Positions 17,491 to 27,100 of a stretch of DNA of 61,309 nt are shown piece after piece. A program made the translations under genes and the position numbers. This stretch comes from Acetobacter sp. (GTDB lineage Bacteria; Pseudomonadota; Alphaproteobacteria; Acetobacterales; Acetobacteraceae): the NCBI GenBank assembly GCA_017474285.1, contig JAFVHT010000036.1:1-61309 (forward strand), read 5' to 3'. Numbering within the stretch: position 1 is the stretch's first letter; every line of letters starts with the position of its first letter. The notes below the pieces were generated by a model. The model saw nothing but the letters and a program-made list of their open reading frames with translations. It had not been told where the DNA came from and searched no databases.

Positions 17491-20049
17491 ATGGTGGATG
17501 ATTCAACTTCTTCTCTTTCAGAGCATTTTTCAAGTCATATTTTGACCTCTGATCCTCTTATGCCGTGTGCCTTGGCTTCTAACTCTCAAGGAAATGAGGT
17601 ACTACAGGATCGTGACTCTCTGATACGTGAGGCATTAGCCCATGCTATACAGCGCACGGGATTTTCGCCCAAAGAACAAGAAGAGTCAGAAATTCTTCGC
17701 GAAATTGCCCGTGTTTTATCCCCTCAAGCGCACGATATTTCCGATGAGCTTTATTGTCGTACTTTGATCCTTGTACGAAAACGCAAAAGAGTAACACGCT
17801 TATTAGAATACACACGCGCCCATAAACAATTATGGATTACGCGAGAAGACATTGAAGAAGCTGTTGAGTCTCTCCCTAACCCTTTACACACGCCTTATTT
17901 GACAGATGAAATTCTTCAAAATGCTTTAACCTCTGTGGTTAAGACACGTTTAAGGGGATATGGTAAAACGCCTCGTAAAGCGTTTAACGCTATGCGCGCG
18001 GATTTGGTTGATGCTGGTTTATGGCATACAAGAAATGACACAAGAAACGACACAAAGGGCGGAAATACGCGGTCATTAACGCTTATAAAATCACTCTTAA
18101 AAGCCATTGCCGAAGCATTTGACCTTTCCCCTAATGATCCTTTTGTGAAAACGATTTTACAAGAAGAGCGCGAACGTCAAGAACGGGAAAGAGCTATTCA
18201 ACAAATCGGATCTCAACGACGTAAACGAGAAGAAGAACAGCTTTCGGCTTGGGAAGCAAGTCTTGTGCCGTTTAAGGAAGTGCCGCATATTTTGCAGTGT
18301 TCTTATAAAGAAGCTTTGCGGTGGGTTGCTGAAAATCGCATACCTGTTGCCCGTAAACGACGTGAATCCGATGGGTACGAACAATGGGAGTTTGATCCCG
18401 CTCAACTCATACCCTTACGGGCACATTTGGTGCAATGGCGGCAAAAAGGACGCAAAATTAAATTAGAGTTACGTTCATTAAAAGAAAAATCCTCTTCCTC
18501 GAAAGCCTTAGAGGAACAGGGGCGTCGGGTGGCAAATGCCGTTATTGCACGTGTAGCCGCACTAGATCGGTATGCCGCGCATTTTCGTACAGCACGTGCC
18601 TTGCAGCGGCGTATAACGCTTATTACAGGTCCAACAAATTCGGGGAAATCTCACGCAGCGCTAGATGCTTTAGCCAGAGCACAAAGTGGGCTAGGTTTGG
18701 TACCATTACGTCTTTTAGCGCATGAATTTCGTGAATCCTTGGCAGAACGCGGGGTTGAAGCCTCTTTACTCACGGGGGAAGAGCGTATTACGGTGCCGAT
18801 GAGTCGCCATTTGGTCGCAACAGTGGAAATGTGCCCCTATCATACGCCTGTTGATGTGGCGATTATTGATGAGGCACAAATGTTATTTGACCCTGATCGT
18901 GGGGCAGCGTGGACAGCCGCCCTTATGGGAGTACCTGCCCGTCATCTCTATGTTTTAGGGGCAGCGGAATGTATCCCTATGGTGCGGCGTATTGCTGAAC
19001 TCTGTGATGATCCATTAGATGAAATTTCTTTAGAACGTAAAACACCCTTGCAAGCCGCTTCTCATAATATATCCCTGAAAAATTTAAAGCGAGGCGATGC
19101 GTTAGTGGCTTTTTCACGGAGGGAAGTCTTAGATTTGCGCGCCGAGCTTGTGCGTCAAGGGCGCCGTGTGGCTGTGGTCTATGGGGCTTTAAGCCCAGAA
19201 GTGCGACGGGCTGAGGCACAACGTTTTAATAGTGGTCAGGCTGAAATTCTGATTGCAACAGATGCGATTGGTATGGGGTTAAATTTATCCATTAAGCGGG
19301 TGGTGTTTGCTTCTTTATCCAAATACGATGGGCGTCATTCTCGTGACCTCCACACACAAGAGGTAAAGCAAATTGGTGGACGGGCAGGGCGTTATGGTAA
19401 AAACGAAGCGGGTATTGTGGCAGTTCTCTCCGGTGCAGGTTCCCCTGCTGTTGTGCGTCGTCATTTGGAAACCCCCGCGATAGCGCCTGATGATATGCGT
19501 CCTTTTGTACAACCTGATGTGGATATTGTTAAAGCTGTTGCCTCTGAAATGGATTCTCAAAGCCTTTATGGCGTGTTATCGCGTATTCGTCGGGCTGTTT
19601 TACGCAAAGATGACCCCAATTATCGTTTAGCGGATATGGAACAGGCTTTTGCCATTGCTTCTGCCCTTGAAGGCGTAGAGGGGTTAGATCTCGCCACGCG
19701 CTGGTCTTATGCCATGTGTCCTATTGATGATCGTGATAACGGGATTTATCGATTAGTCGGTTGGGCGGCTGATCATGCAAGTGGAAGAAATGTACCACCT
19801 CCCGGTACAGGACGGCTTTGTTCTATCGAGCGTGCTGGTCCAAAAGATCTGGAACAAGCTGAAAAACGGTATAAACGGCTTGTGGCATGGCGATGGCTAG
19901 CTCTGCGTTTTCCTGAATTTTACCAAGACTACGCAGAGGCAGAGGAAACAACTCGCCTTTTAAATGAGTGGATCGAAAATGTTTTACGCTATCAAAGCCG
20001 TACTAAACACGCACATAAACGCTTACGCGCCTACGCAGTTTGTGAGTAA
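17491..20049 (+). CDS. Suv3-like ATP-dependent RNA helicase
   Basis: The 852-residue protein resembles the mitochondrial Suv3 helicase family found in alphaproteobacteria, with a likely role in RNA turnover. Walker A GPTNSGKS is near 380, IIDEAQML near 457, SLTGEER and a TVEMCPYHTP segment between them, ATDAIGMGLNLSI near 590, and QIGGRAGRYG near 628. The N-terminal 370 residues contain a long charged helix (EERERQERERAIQQ) and a helix-turn-helix-like stretch (VPHILQCSYKEALRWVAEN) with no annotation I can give. Its ATG lacks a clear ribosome site. A small membrane protein follows about 100 bases downstream. Confidence 0.85.
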   Translation: MVDDSTSSLSEHFSSHILTSDPLMPCALASNSQGNEVLQDRDSLIREALAHAIQRTGFSPKEQEESEILREIARVLSPQAHDISDELYCRTLILVRKRKRVTRLLEYTRAHKQLWITREDIEEAVESLPNPLHTPYLTDEILQNALTSVVKTRLRGYGKTPRKAFNAMRADLVDAGLWHTRNDTRNDTKGGNTRSLTLIKSLLKAIAEAFDLSPNDPFVKTILQEERERQERERAIQQIGSQRRKREEEQLSAWEASLVPFKEVPHILQCSYKEALRWVAENRIPVARKRRESDGYEQWEFDPAQLIPLRAHLVQWRQKGRKIKLELRSLKEKSSSSKALEEQGRRVANAVIARVAALDRYAAHFRTARALQRRITLITGPTNSGKSHAALDALARAQSGLGLVPLRLLAHEFRESLAERGVEASLLTGEERITVPMSRHLVATVEMCPYHTPVDVAIIDEAQMLFDPDRGAAWTAALMGVPARHLYVLGAAECIPMVRRIAELCDDPLDEISLERKTPLQAASHNISLKNLKRGDALVAFSRREVLDLRAELVRQGRRVAVVYGALSPEVRRAEAQRFNSGQAEILIATDAIGMGLNLSIKRVVFASLSKYDGRHSRDLHTQEVKQIGGRAGRYGKNEAGIVAVLSGAGSPAVVRRHLETPAIAPDDMRPFVQPDVDIVKAVASEMDSQSLYGVLSRIRRAVLRKDDPNYRLADMEQAFAIASALEGVEGLDLATRWSYAMCPIDDRDNGIYRLVGWAADHASGRNVPPPGTGRLCSIERAGPKDLEQAEKRYKRLVAWRWLALRFPEFYQDYAEAEETTRLLNEWIENVLRYQSRTKHAHKRLRAYAVCE

Positions 20050-20149
20050 TTTTTAAGAGTTATTAGTGGGGAGTTGATTACGGGAGATTTCACATAGGGA
20101 CGATGATCAATTTGACCCTGAAGAGTTTGAAAGATTCTACCTTCAACTT

Positions 20150-20353
20150 ATGATTCAGCTTATGAGGAAATATTGGTGGTTTGGTAGGCTTTTTGCCTCT
20201 ACTCTTATTTTGTTTTGGGGTACATTGGTTTTAGGAGTGTCTGCTCTGTTTTATCCTGTTTTACAGCATTGGTTTAAAGTTGTTGGCTTAACAGAGATTA
20301 TTCTCTGTGCGCTATTTATAGCAGTCGTTTTTTATTTAGAAGATGCGGTCTAA
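20150..20353 (+). CDS. Small hypothetical membrane protein
   Basis: A 67-residue frame encodes a two-span membrane protein: one hydrophobic segment at about 13-36 and a second at about 46-63, separated by HWFKVVGL. It has no recognised family. The start may be ATG 20150 or ATG 20162 (MRKYWWF). It sits between the helicase and the convergent DedA gene. Coding potential is supported only by the hydrophobic pattern. Confidence 0.4.
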   Translation: MIQLMRKYWWFGRLFASTLILFWGTLVLGVSALFYPVLQHWFKVVGLTEIILCALFIAVVFYLEDAV

Positions 20354-20397
20354 CGGTCTTAAATGAAAAGAACCCATTATAACTCATAAAAGAATTA

Positions 20398-21153
20398 TTA
20401 AGGGGTTTGTGTTGGAGAAGGACAAGGCGCTTCTTCAATAGGCTGGCAAGACTGCCGCGCGGCTTCTTTTTTGGCAGCATCTAACGCTTGTTTGGTAAGG
20501 CGTTTTTCATGGTATTTGAATAAAATAAGAAGGGTCAAAATAATAATGGCTGTAATACCACCGAAAATAATCGCAAGATACCCGGAAAGCCGTTCAATTT
20601 TCGTGCCGAGAAAATAGGCACAGGTCGTATATCCCCCCGCCCAAAAAATACCGCCTAAAGCATTGTAAAATAAAAATGAATGCCATGGCATACGGTTTGC
20701 CCCTGCTAAGAGGGCAACAAACATACGTAGAATAGCGACAAACCGTCCCGAAAAAACAATCACACCGCCATATTTAGAAAACATATAATTGCCAAGCAGT
20801 AAGCGCTGCTCTGTAAGACCGATTTTAGGACCGTGTTTGTGGAGAATTTGCATGCCAAAACTGCGCCCGATGAGATAACCGAAATTATCTCCCATAATCG
20901 CCCCTATAATGCCTGCAATAATGACATTTTGAATCGGTAATTTATGGGTTGTCGCACAAAAGAGAGCACTCGTTATAAGCAAACTTTCAGCAGGGAGAGG
21001 AAAGCCCATGCTTTCAAGGGTAACAACGATACCAATAACCCAAAAACCATAATGCGTGAAAAGTTCTGTAAGGTAGTTTAACGAGAAACAGTGATCGAAG
21101 AAATAGGAGAGATAGGACAGTGTAAAAATCCTGCACGAAAACAGAAAAAACAA
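20398..21153 (-). CDS. DedA-family inner membrane protein
   Basis: DedA (VTT domain) proteins are inner-membrane transporters; some flip undecaprenyl phosphate or phospholipids. The core VTLESMGFPLPAESLLITSA, GAIMGDNFGYLIGRSFG and FSGRFVAILRMFVALLAGAN is intact, including the conserved E, G-D-x-x-G-Y and R residues. Four to five hydrophobic helices and a hydrophilic, Pro-rich C-terminal tail make 251 residues. The start is uncertain: the longest frame opens with TTG at 21153 immediately after a TATAAT-like box, so the true start may lie further in. The substrate cannot be inferred. Confidence 0.85.
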   Translation of the reverse strand: MFFLFSCRIFTLSYLSYFFDHCFSLNYLTELFTHYGFWVIGIVVTLESMGFPLPAESLLITSALFCATTHKLPIQNVIIAGIIGAIMGDNFGYLIGRSFGMQILHKHGPKIGLTEQRLLLGNYMFSKYGGVIVFSGRFVAILRMFVALLAGANRMPWHSFLFYNALGGIFWAGGYTTCAYFLGTKIERLSGYLAIIFGGITAIIILTLLILFKYHEKRLTKQALDAAKKEAARQSCQPIEEAPCPSPTQTP

Positions 21154-21328
21154 CTTATTATAACATGACCAATAGCGTGATACAATGATACACGCCGATC
21201 AGAGGATCTTATAAAGGGATTAAATTATTTTTTGTGTTTTCCTATCAAAAAATAAAGAAAACAAGAGTAAAAAAGAAGTTTTTAACAGGTTTCTTCAGAC
21301 TAAGGGCAGGTAGGATACATTTGTATTT

Positions 21329-23395
21329 TTGAAAAGGGCAGTGCTACATTTTATTATCTTTTTAGCGTCCTCTTTTTCGTCTTTTATCATGATTAAACAT
21401 TCCTTTTCTCAAAAAACTCCTCCCAAAGAAGAATTCTCCAAAAAAGAACTTCCTTGCGGTACATGGTACTCGCCGATTACGTCCTCTTTGGTCTCTGGTC
21501 AAACGCTGACTTTTTCTGAAATTGCATCAGATGGGCATTCTGTTTTTTGGCTTGAACGTCGTCCTCATGAAAAGGGACGTACAGCCCTTATGTGTTGGTC
21601 AGAAACAGAAGGCGTTGTCGAAATAACGCCTCAAGAGGCAGATGTCGGCACCCGTGTGCACGAATATGGCGGTGGTGCTTACGCTGTTGATGCGCATAGT
21701 ATTGTTTATTCTGAACGACGTACAGGAGCGATTTGGCGCCTTATCAATGGGTATCAAGAACAGCCCGCTACGCTCATAGCGGAGGGGGCAGGCATGCGCT
21801 ATGCGGATTTACGGCTTGATCCGTTGAGTGATAGGGTTTTAGCCGTGCGGGAATCCCATAACGCTTCAAAAGAGCCACAGGCGGCGTTAGTGGTTTTGGG
21901 CGGGACGGAGTCTCTTTCAGGTTACGTCATCAAAGAAGGCGCCGATTTTTATATGGCACCGACATTATCTCCTCAAAGTGATGAGCTTGTTTGGATAGAA
22001 TGGGATCATCCCTCTATGCCGTGGGAAGCAACGCGTTTGTGTTGGGCGCGTGTACAAAGGCACGTGAACGGGCATATTCTCGGACTTGAAAATTGCCGTG
22101 TGTTAGCAGGAGCAGAGAGGAACGAATCATTAAGTGAACCGCGTTGGACAGAAACGGGGCGCTTACTCGTGATTTCCGACCGTAGCGGGCAATGGCAGGT
22201 GTGGGAGGTCGTTTTTGATCAGGACTCTGTGACATTTCACCCTTATAGTGCGGGGGTGGTTGAAGGGGAAATAGGGCAACCAGCATGGGTCTTTGGGCAG
22301 CGAAGTTATACGCCTTTACCAAAAGATGAAAGTTTATTTTTAGCGGTTCATCAGGGAGAAAGCACGTGTGTTTTCTCAACGGCAGAGGGAAAATCTATTC
22401 CGTTTGGTGGTCGTCCCGAACAATGTCCTGTTCCTTTAGCCGATGGGCGTTTTGCTTGGATTGAAAGTTGTTTTGAAGCCCTGCCGAGTGTCAAAATAGG
22501 GTACGCCCAGACGCTAACTCACATTCCGCACACTCAAATCACGCAAACCCTCCGTTTTGCTACGCCAATAACGCTTTCTAGGGCAGATATTTCTTGTCCA
22601 GATTCTGTGTGGTTTCCTGTGGAAGATGGGCTTTATGGGCATGCCTTTTTTTACCCTCCTGTCAATGCGCAGGTGTGCGTGCCGCATAATGAATTACCGC
22701 CGATGATTGTTTTAGTACATGGCGGTCCTACTGCGCGGGCGCAAGAGTCTTTGTCGTTTAAAGTACAATGGTGGACATCGCGCGGGTTTGCGGTTTTAGA
22801 CGTTAATTATGGCGGTTCTACGGGTTTTGGGCGTGCATGGCGGGAGCGGCTTAAAGGGCAATGGGGGGTGGTTGATGTTGCCGATTGTCTAGCTGCGTGT
22901 CAGTATCTTTGCCAAACAGGGCGCGTTGACCCAAAACGGATAGCGATTCGCGGCACAAGTGCCGGCGGGCTTACTGTGTTGTTAGCGTTAGCCGAATCTG
23001 ATTTATTTGCGGCTGGTGTAAGCCTTTATGGTGTAACCGATTTATGTGCTTTAGCCGCAGAAACACACAAATTTGAAGCCCATTATTTAGAGGGGCTTGT
23101 TGGTCCATTGCCAGAAGCTGAAGCCATTTATCGTGCGCGTTCCCCTCAAAATGTAGCGGCACATATTCATGCTCCTGTTTTGCTGTTGCAAGGCATGGAC
23201 GATAAAGTTGTAACCCCTGAACAAGCACGCCAATTTGCCCACGCTTTGCAAAAAGCAGGAACCACTTGTGTTCTGCGGGAGTTTCCCAATGAAGGGCACG
23301 GATTTCGTCGTGAAGAAACGATTCGCGCGGCTTTTGAGGAGGAATTGCGTTTTTATGGTTCGGTATTTGGCTTTACACCGTCTAACAGTGAATAA
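21329..23395 (+). CDS. S9-family (prolyl oligopeptidase-like) serine peptidase
   Basis: The protein has an N-terminal seven-bladed beta-propeller region (about 40-400) and a C-terminal alpha/beta-hydrolase domain. The catalytic Ser is in GTSAGG (about 543), the Asp in GMDDKVV (about 623) and the His in NEGHGF (about 655). YGGSTGFGRAWRERL is the conserved S9 oxyanion-region block. It likely trims short peptides as a dipeptidyl- or acylaminoacyl-peptidase. Start choice matters: TTG 21329 gives a hydrophobic leader that could be a signal anchor, whereas ATG 21389 gives a cytosolic form. Neither has a strong ribosome site. The gene is convergent with malic enzyme across a shared terminator. Confidence 0.9.
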   Translation: MKRAVLHFIIFLASSFSSFIMIKHSFSQKTPPKEEFSKKELPCGTWYSPITSSLVSGQTLTFSEIASDGHSVFWLERRPHEKGRTALMCWSETEGVVEITPQEADVGTRVHEYGGGAYAVDAHSIVYSERRTGAIWRLINGYQEQPATLIAEGAGMRYADLRLDPLSDRVLAVRESHNASKEPQAALVVLGGTESLSGYVIKEGADFYMAPTLSPQSDELVWIEWDHPSMPWEATRLCWARVQRHVNGHILGLENCRVLAGAERNESLSEPRWTETGRLLVISDRSGQWQVWEVVFDQDSVTFHPYSAGVVEGEIGQPAWVFGQRSYTPLPKDESLFLAVHQGESTCVFSTAEGKSIPFGGRPEQCPVPLADGRFAWIESCFEALPSVKIGYAQTLTHIPHTQITQTLRFATPITLSRADISCPDSVWFPVEDGLYGHAFFYPPVNAQVCVPHNELPPMIVLVHGGPTARAQESLSFKVQWWTSRGFAVLDVNYGGSTGFGRAWRERLKGQWGVVDVADCLAACQYLCQTGRVDPKRIAIRGTSAGGLTVLLALAESDLFAAGVSLYGVTDLCALAAETHKFEAHYLEGLVGPLPEAEAIYRARSPQNVAAHIHAPVLLLQGMDDKVVTPEQARQFAHALQKAGTTCVLREFPNEGHGFRREETIRAAFEEELRFYGSVFGFTPSNSE

Positions 23396-23497
23396 AACTT
23401 TGCTGGAAAAGGCACATTCTTAAAAATGGAGTTATTTTTTTCAAAGTTTATCCTCAAAACTGAAAAAGCTGAAAGAACTAAAGAAGAGCCTCGTACT

Positions 23498-23532
23498 AAA
23501 TCAGGTGTTGCAAAAAGCAACACCTGATTTTT
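23498..23532 (+). terminator. Strong terminator between convergent genes
   Basis: A perfect 14-bp stem (23498-23511 with 23517-23530) has loop AAAAA and continues into a T run on the plus strand. It terminates the S9 peptidase gene and may also act for the convergent malic enzyme. Confidence 0.85.
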
Positions 23533-23607
23533 GAAGCGATAAAAATAACCTTGTTTGGGTTCTTTGGGTTCCCTATTAAGAAACAAATTCAACGTATAAG
23601 ACTTATT

Positions 23608-25269
23608 TTACGGCGTATCTGACGTGAATTTTTCGTCGCTATAAATTGGGTAACGAGGTTTATAAAGGAGACTTTCGATATAGGTGCGAATGTCTTGTGG
23701 ACGTTCAACGGTCGCTAACCCATGATCAAAAATATGTTCTGCGATTCGACAGGCCGATGTGACCGAAACGTTGAGAATGTCAGCTTGTAACGGATAGAGG
23801 CGACCGCGTTCCCGCATAGAGAGAGTAACTTGATCGGAAAGAGCATAAGCCGCTTGAATCACAACAGAATCGGTAATCAATTTTGGGCATGTTGCATAAA
23901 CAGCGAGCCCAATAGAGGGAAAAATATAGAAATTATTGGCTTGTCCTGGATAAAAAGTTGTTCCGTTAAGGGTGACTTCTGGGAATTGAATCCCGGCTGC
24001 AAATAAGGCTTTACCCTCTGACCACTCATAGGCTTGTTGTGCTGTACACTCTGTGTGAGTTTGAGGAAGAGAAAGAGGGAGAATAATCGGGCGTTCGTTA
24101 AATGAACAAAGCGCCTTAATAACCTCTTGTGTAAAAGCTCCTCCCGATGTGGAAACACCAATTAAAACACTCGGGCGTATTTTTTGAACAACGCTTAAAA
24201 GATCTTCTGATGGCGGAAGATCTTTTGCAAAACGGCGTTGTTGGGGGGATAAATCTGTGCGTGAGGTTTCTAAGAGGCCATTAATATCCATCAGTGTAAT
24301 ACGCGTTATAGCCTCTTGTTCCGATAGCCCTTCTTGTTGAAGGGCGGAAACAAGCATGTTTGCTGTACCAATGCCTGAAGATCCTGCACCAAAAAAGAGA
24401 AAACGTTGTTGTGATAAAGATTCTTCTTTAATTTTTAAGGCGGTTTTTAACCCTGCAAGGGTAACTGCAGCGGTTCCCTGAATGTCATCGTTATAACAGA
24501 GAATCTGTTGACGATATTTTTCAAGGTAGCGAATTGCGTCAGTTCCTTTCCAATCTTCAAAATGGATACAACATTGTGGAAAAACGCGTTGCACAGCTTG
24601 CACGAACTCTTCAACAAACTCATCAAGTTCTTCTTGGTCTGGGGGTTCCCGACGGAGTCCAAGATAAAACGGATCTGCCCGTAAAGCGCTGTTTGTTGTG
24701 CCAATATCTAGCTGTATAGGAAGTAAAACATTGGGCGGCACCGAACCACAAGCCGTATAGAGGTCAAGCTTCCCAATAGGGATACCCATGCCATTAACCC
24801 CAATATCGCCTAACCCGAGAATACGTCCGCCTGTGGTCACACAAATAAAACGAATATCAGGTATGGGCCAATTTCTTAGAACGCTTTCAATACGCCCGCG
24901 CATAGACAAGCTGATATACATCCCCCGAGGACGGCGGTAAATATGGCTAAATTTCTGACACACTGTCGCAAGTGTAGGGGCGTAAACAATAGGTACAAAA
25001 CGTTCTGGATTGGACATAAGCGTGCAATAGAACAACGTTTCGTTCTGATCACGTAAGCCACTTAAATAAATATAACGTTCAAAATCATTATTTTTCACTT
25101 CGAGGTGACGTTCAACCCGTTTAATTTGTCGTTCAAGTGTTTCAACCTGCGTGGGGAGAAGTCCCTCTAATCCATAAAGACGCCGTTCTTCTTCTGTAAA
25201 AGCTGTACCTTTGTTATGGTAAGCGTCATGAATAAGGGTTAAGCCTTTGAATAGGATAGAATGGGACAT
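23608..25269 (-). CDS. maeA: NAD-dependent malic enzyme
   Basis: Malic enzyme decarboxylates malate to pyruvate, reducing NAD. The 553-residue chain has the family layout: FPTQVETLE-like N-terminus, FIPIVYAPTLA-type motif (PIVYAPTLATVC), RIESVLRNWP, VTTGGRILGLGDIGVNGMGI (dinucleotide and Lys region), FEDWKGTDAIRYL, YNDDIQGTAAVTLAGL and FFGAGSSGIG. The length and GAGSSGIG motif match the large NAD-type SfcA/MaeA group rather than the phosphotransacetylase-fused MaeB group. With fumarase in the same window it fits carbon flow through C4 acids. It ends toward the strong shared terminator. nusG lies upstream on the same strand, more than 220 bases away, so it probably has its own promoter. Confidence 0.93.
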   Translation of the reverse strand: MSHSILFKGLTLIHDAYHNKGTAFTEEERRLYGLEGLLPTQVETLERQIKRVERHLEVKNNDFERYIYLSGLRDQNETLFYCTLMSNPERFVPIVYAPTLATVCQKFSHIYRRPRGMYISLSMRGRIESVLRNWPIPDIRFICVTTGGRILGLGDIGVNGMGIPIGKLDLYTACGSVPPNVLLPIQLDIGTTNSALRADPFYLGLRREPPDQEELDEFVEEFVQAVQRVFPQCCIHFEDWKGTDAIRYLEKYRQQILCYNDDIQGTAAVTLAGLKTALKIKEESLSQQRFLFFGAGSSGIGTANMLVSALQQEGLSEQEAITRITLMDINGLLETSRTDLSPQQRRFAKDLPPSEDLLSVVQKIRPSVLIGVSTSGGAFTQEVIKALCSFNERPIILPLSLPQTHTECTAQQAYEWSEGKALFAAGIQFPEVTLNGTTFYPGQANNFYIFPSIGLAVYATCPKLITDSVVIQAAYALSDQVTLSMRERGRLYPLQADILNVSVTSACRIAEHIFDHGLATVERPQDIRTYIESLLYKPRYPIYSDEKFTSDTP

Positions 25270-25495
25270 GATAGACTCTCTTTCACGATAAAGCGTTAAT
25301 AATGGCTTACTTTAGGATAAGAAAAACCAAAAACAAATGCATCTAAAAAAGAGTCAATAAAACGCATCGCATAAACAAAAGCTGTTCGTCAACGAGAACA
25401 GAATACTACAGATTAAGAAATGTTTAAGAGAGCTCTATAAGCTTCTCTTGAGGCGTTTTTTTGTAGTGTCGGTAGTAGGCGTTTTGTTTAAACGT

Positions 25496-26050
25496 TTAGA
25501 GTTTTTCTACCTGACTAAATTCAAGATCAACAGGTGTGGAACGTCCAAAAATAGAAACACTGACACGAACACGGCTTTTTTCTTCGTCAACTTCTTCAAT
25601 AACACCATTAAAAGAGGTAAAAGGTCCGTCAGAAACACGGATTTGTTCTCCCACTTCAAAAACAATCGCAGAACGTGGGTGTTGAACTCCTTCCTTAACC
25701 TGATGCATAATTTGAGAAACTTCTGCCTCAGAAATAGGCGTTGGACGATTTTTTGCGCCTAAAAAACCCGTAACTTTTGGGGTGCTTCTTACAAGATGCC
25801 AGCTTTCGTTGGAGACGTGCATTTTAATGAGCACATAGCCGGGAAAGAATTTCCGTTCTACGTTGACTTTTTGGTTTCTACGGAGCTCAACAACTTCTTC
25901 AGAAGGAACTAAAATTTCACCAATCTGATCCGTTAAGCCTTTTTTCTCGGCTTCTTCACGAATATGTTGAACGACTTTTTTCTCAAAACCTGAATAAACG
26001 TGAACAACGTACCAACGCTGACGCTGAGCCATGTTTTCTCGCTGAGCCAT
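25496..26050 (-). CDS. nusG: Transcription termination/antitermination factor NusG
   Basis: NusG binds RNA polymerase and links it to Rho or the ribosome. The 184-residue protein has the NGN domain (RWYVVHVYSGFEKKV at the start, then FFPGYVLIKM and VRSTPKVTGFLG) and a C-terminal KOW domain (GEQIRVSDGPFTSFNGVIEE). An AGGAAG site precedes the start. secE lies 16 bases upstream and tRNA-Trp about 250 bases before that, the classic order. The usual next genes, rplK and rplA, do not follow; malic enzyme does. Confidence 0.97.
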   Translation of the reverse strand: MAQRENMAQRQRWYVVHVYSGFEKKVVQHIREEAEKKGLTDQIGEILVPSEEVVELRRNQKVNVERKFFPGYVLIKMHVSNESWHLVRSTPKVTGFLGAKNRPTPISEAEVSQIMHQVKEGVQHPRSAIVFEVGEQIRVSDGPFTSFNGVIEEVDEEKSRVRVSVSIFGRSTPVDLEFSQVEKL

Positions 26051-26066
26051 AATTTCTTCCTAAAAC

Positions 26067-26264
26067 TTACAGACCGAATAAATGACGGAGAACTAAACCA
26101 ATGAGTTGGTCAATCACAAAAAAGAAAATGGACATAAATCCTGCCATGACCACAACGGCACCAGTTGTGACAAGCGTTCCACGTCGTGTGAGCCATGTGA
26201 CACGTTTGGCTTCTGCACAAACATCTCGGCAAAATTGAACAAACTGGCTTGGACTTAAGGACAT
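26067..26264 (-). CDS. secE: Preprotein translocase subunit SecE
   Basis: SecE is the small essential subunit of the SecYEG channel in the inner membrane. The 65-residue single-span form is typical outside enterics: QFCRDVCAEAKRVTWLTRRG is the conserved amphipathic segment before a hydrophobic helix (TLVTTGAVVVMAGFMSIFFF). It precedes nusG with a 16-base gap and is likely co-transcribed with it. Confidence 0.96.
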   Translation of the reverse strand: MSLSPSQFVQFCRDVCAEAKRVTWLTRRGTLVTTGAVVVMAGFMSIFFFVIDQLIGLVLRHLFGL

Positions 26265-26510
26265 AGCAAATAATACCTAAAATTATATCACGTGATTTAA
26301 TACGTTTTTGGGAAAGGGAAAAGAATGATTCAAAAACGATCGAAAGATTTTTACTTCATGACTTTATAAAATATAAAGTGCTTAGTGTGACTGATTTTTT
26401 TGTGGGGTGACCTAAAACATAAAAACACATAACATATAAAAAAATGGGGATTTGACTCGATTAAAAACACCTCATGTAACATTAAAAGTCAATAGGAATC
26501 AAAAACCTTT

Positions 26511-26587
26511 TGGCAGGGGTGGAGGGTCTCGAACCCCCAGCCTCTGGTTTTGGAGACCAGCGCTCTAGCCAATTGAGCTACACCCCT
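26511..26587 (-). tRNA. trnW: tRNA-Trp (CCA)
   Basis: The minus strand folds into a full cloverleaf with acceptor AGGGGTG/CACCCCT, T-loop GGTTCGAGAC and anticodon loop CTCCAAA, anticodon CCA. The 3' CCA is encoded. It lies upstream of secE-nusG. Confidence 0.97.
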
Positions 26588-26762
26588 TGAAAGGTTTAAT
26601 GATACAATCACAATCCTCGAAGAATTACTTTACGCTATTTATGCAAAGTCTGTCAAGATAAACGGGAGAGGGTTAAGGACGGGTACAATTTTAGGGCTAT
26701 AAGTAGATTACCTCTTGACGTAGAGAGAATTTAACGGTAGCTATTTTCAAGCAGAGCAAAGT

Positions 26763-26836
26763 GCGGGCATAGCATAGTGGTAATGCAGTAGCCTTCCAAG
26801 CTACTGAGGAGGGTTCGATTCCCTCTGTCCGCTCCA
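26763..26836 (+). tRNA. trnG: tRNA-Gly (TCC)
   Basis: Acceptor GCGGGCA pairs with TGTCCGC. The anticodon stem AGTAG/CTACT encloses CCTTCCA, anticodon TCC. The T-arm is GAGGGTTCGATTCCCTC and CCA is encoded. A terminator-like hairpin follows directly. Confidence 0.97.
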
Positions 26837-26843
26837 AATTTTA

Positions 26844-26878
26844 GCACGGACCTCGTTTTGGTGTTCGTGCAGTTTTTC
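26844..26878 (+). terminator. Terminator after tRNA-Gly
   Basis: GCACGGAC (26844-26851) pairs with GTTCGTGC (26863-26870), with one wobble, and is followed by AGTTTTTCT. It ends the tRNA transcript ahead of the ATP synthase operon. Confidence 0.7.
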
Positions 26879-27100
26879 TGTTTATTCATTTTAGATTTAT
26901 GGAAAGATGTCGTTGTTATTATTGCGTTGGTTGGAGAAGAAATTGTAATAGATATATTAACTTTGTGTTAAGTTTTTTGCGTTTAAGGTTATTTTCAGTT
27001 TTGGAGTGTGGTTTGTCCGTTTTTCTTGCGGGTCTGCTACATATAGTTGTTAAAAGCAGTTGTTAAGGGGAAGACCTGGTTTTGGTCTGGTAGGGTGGAC

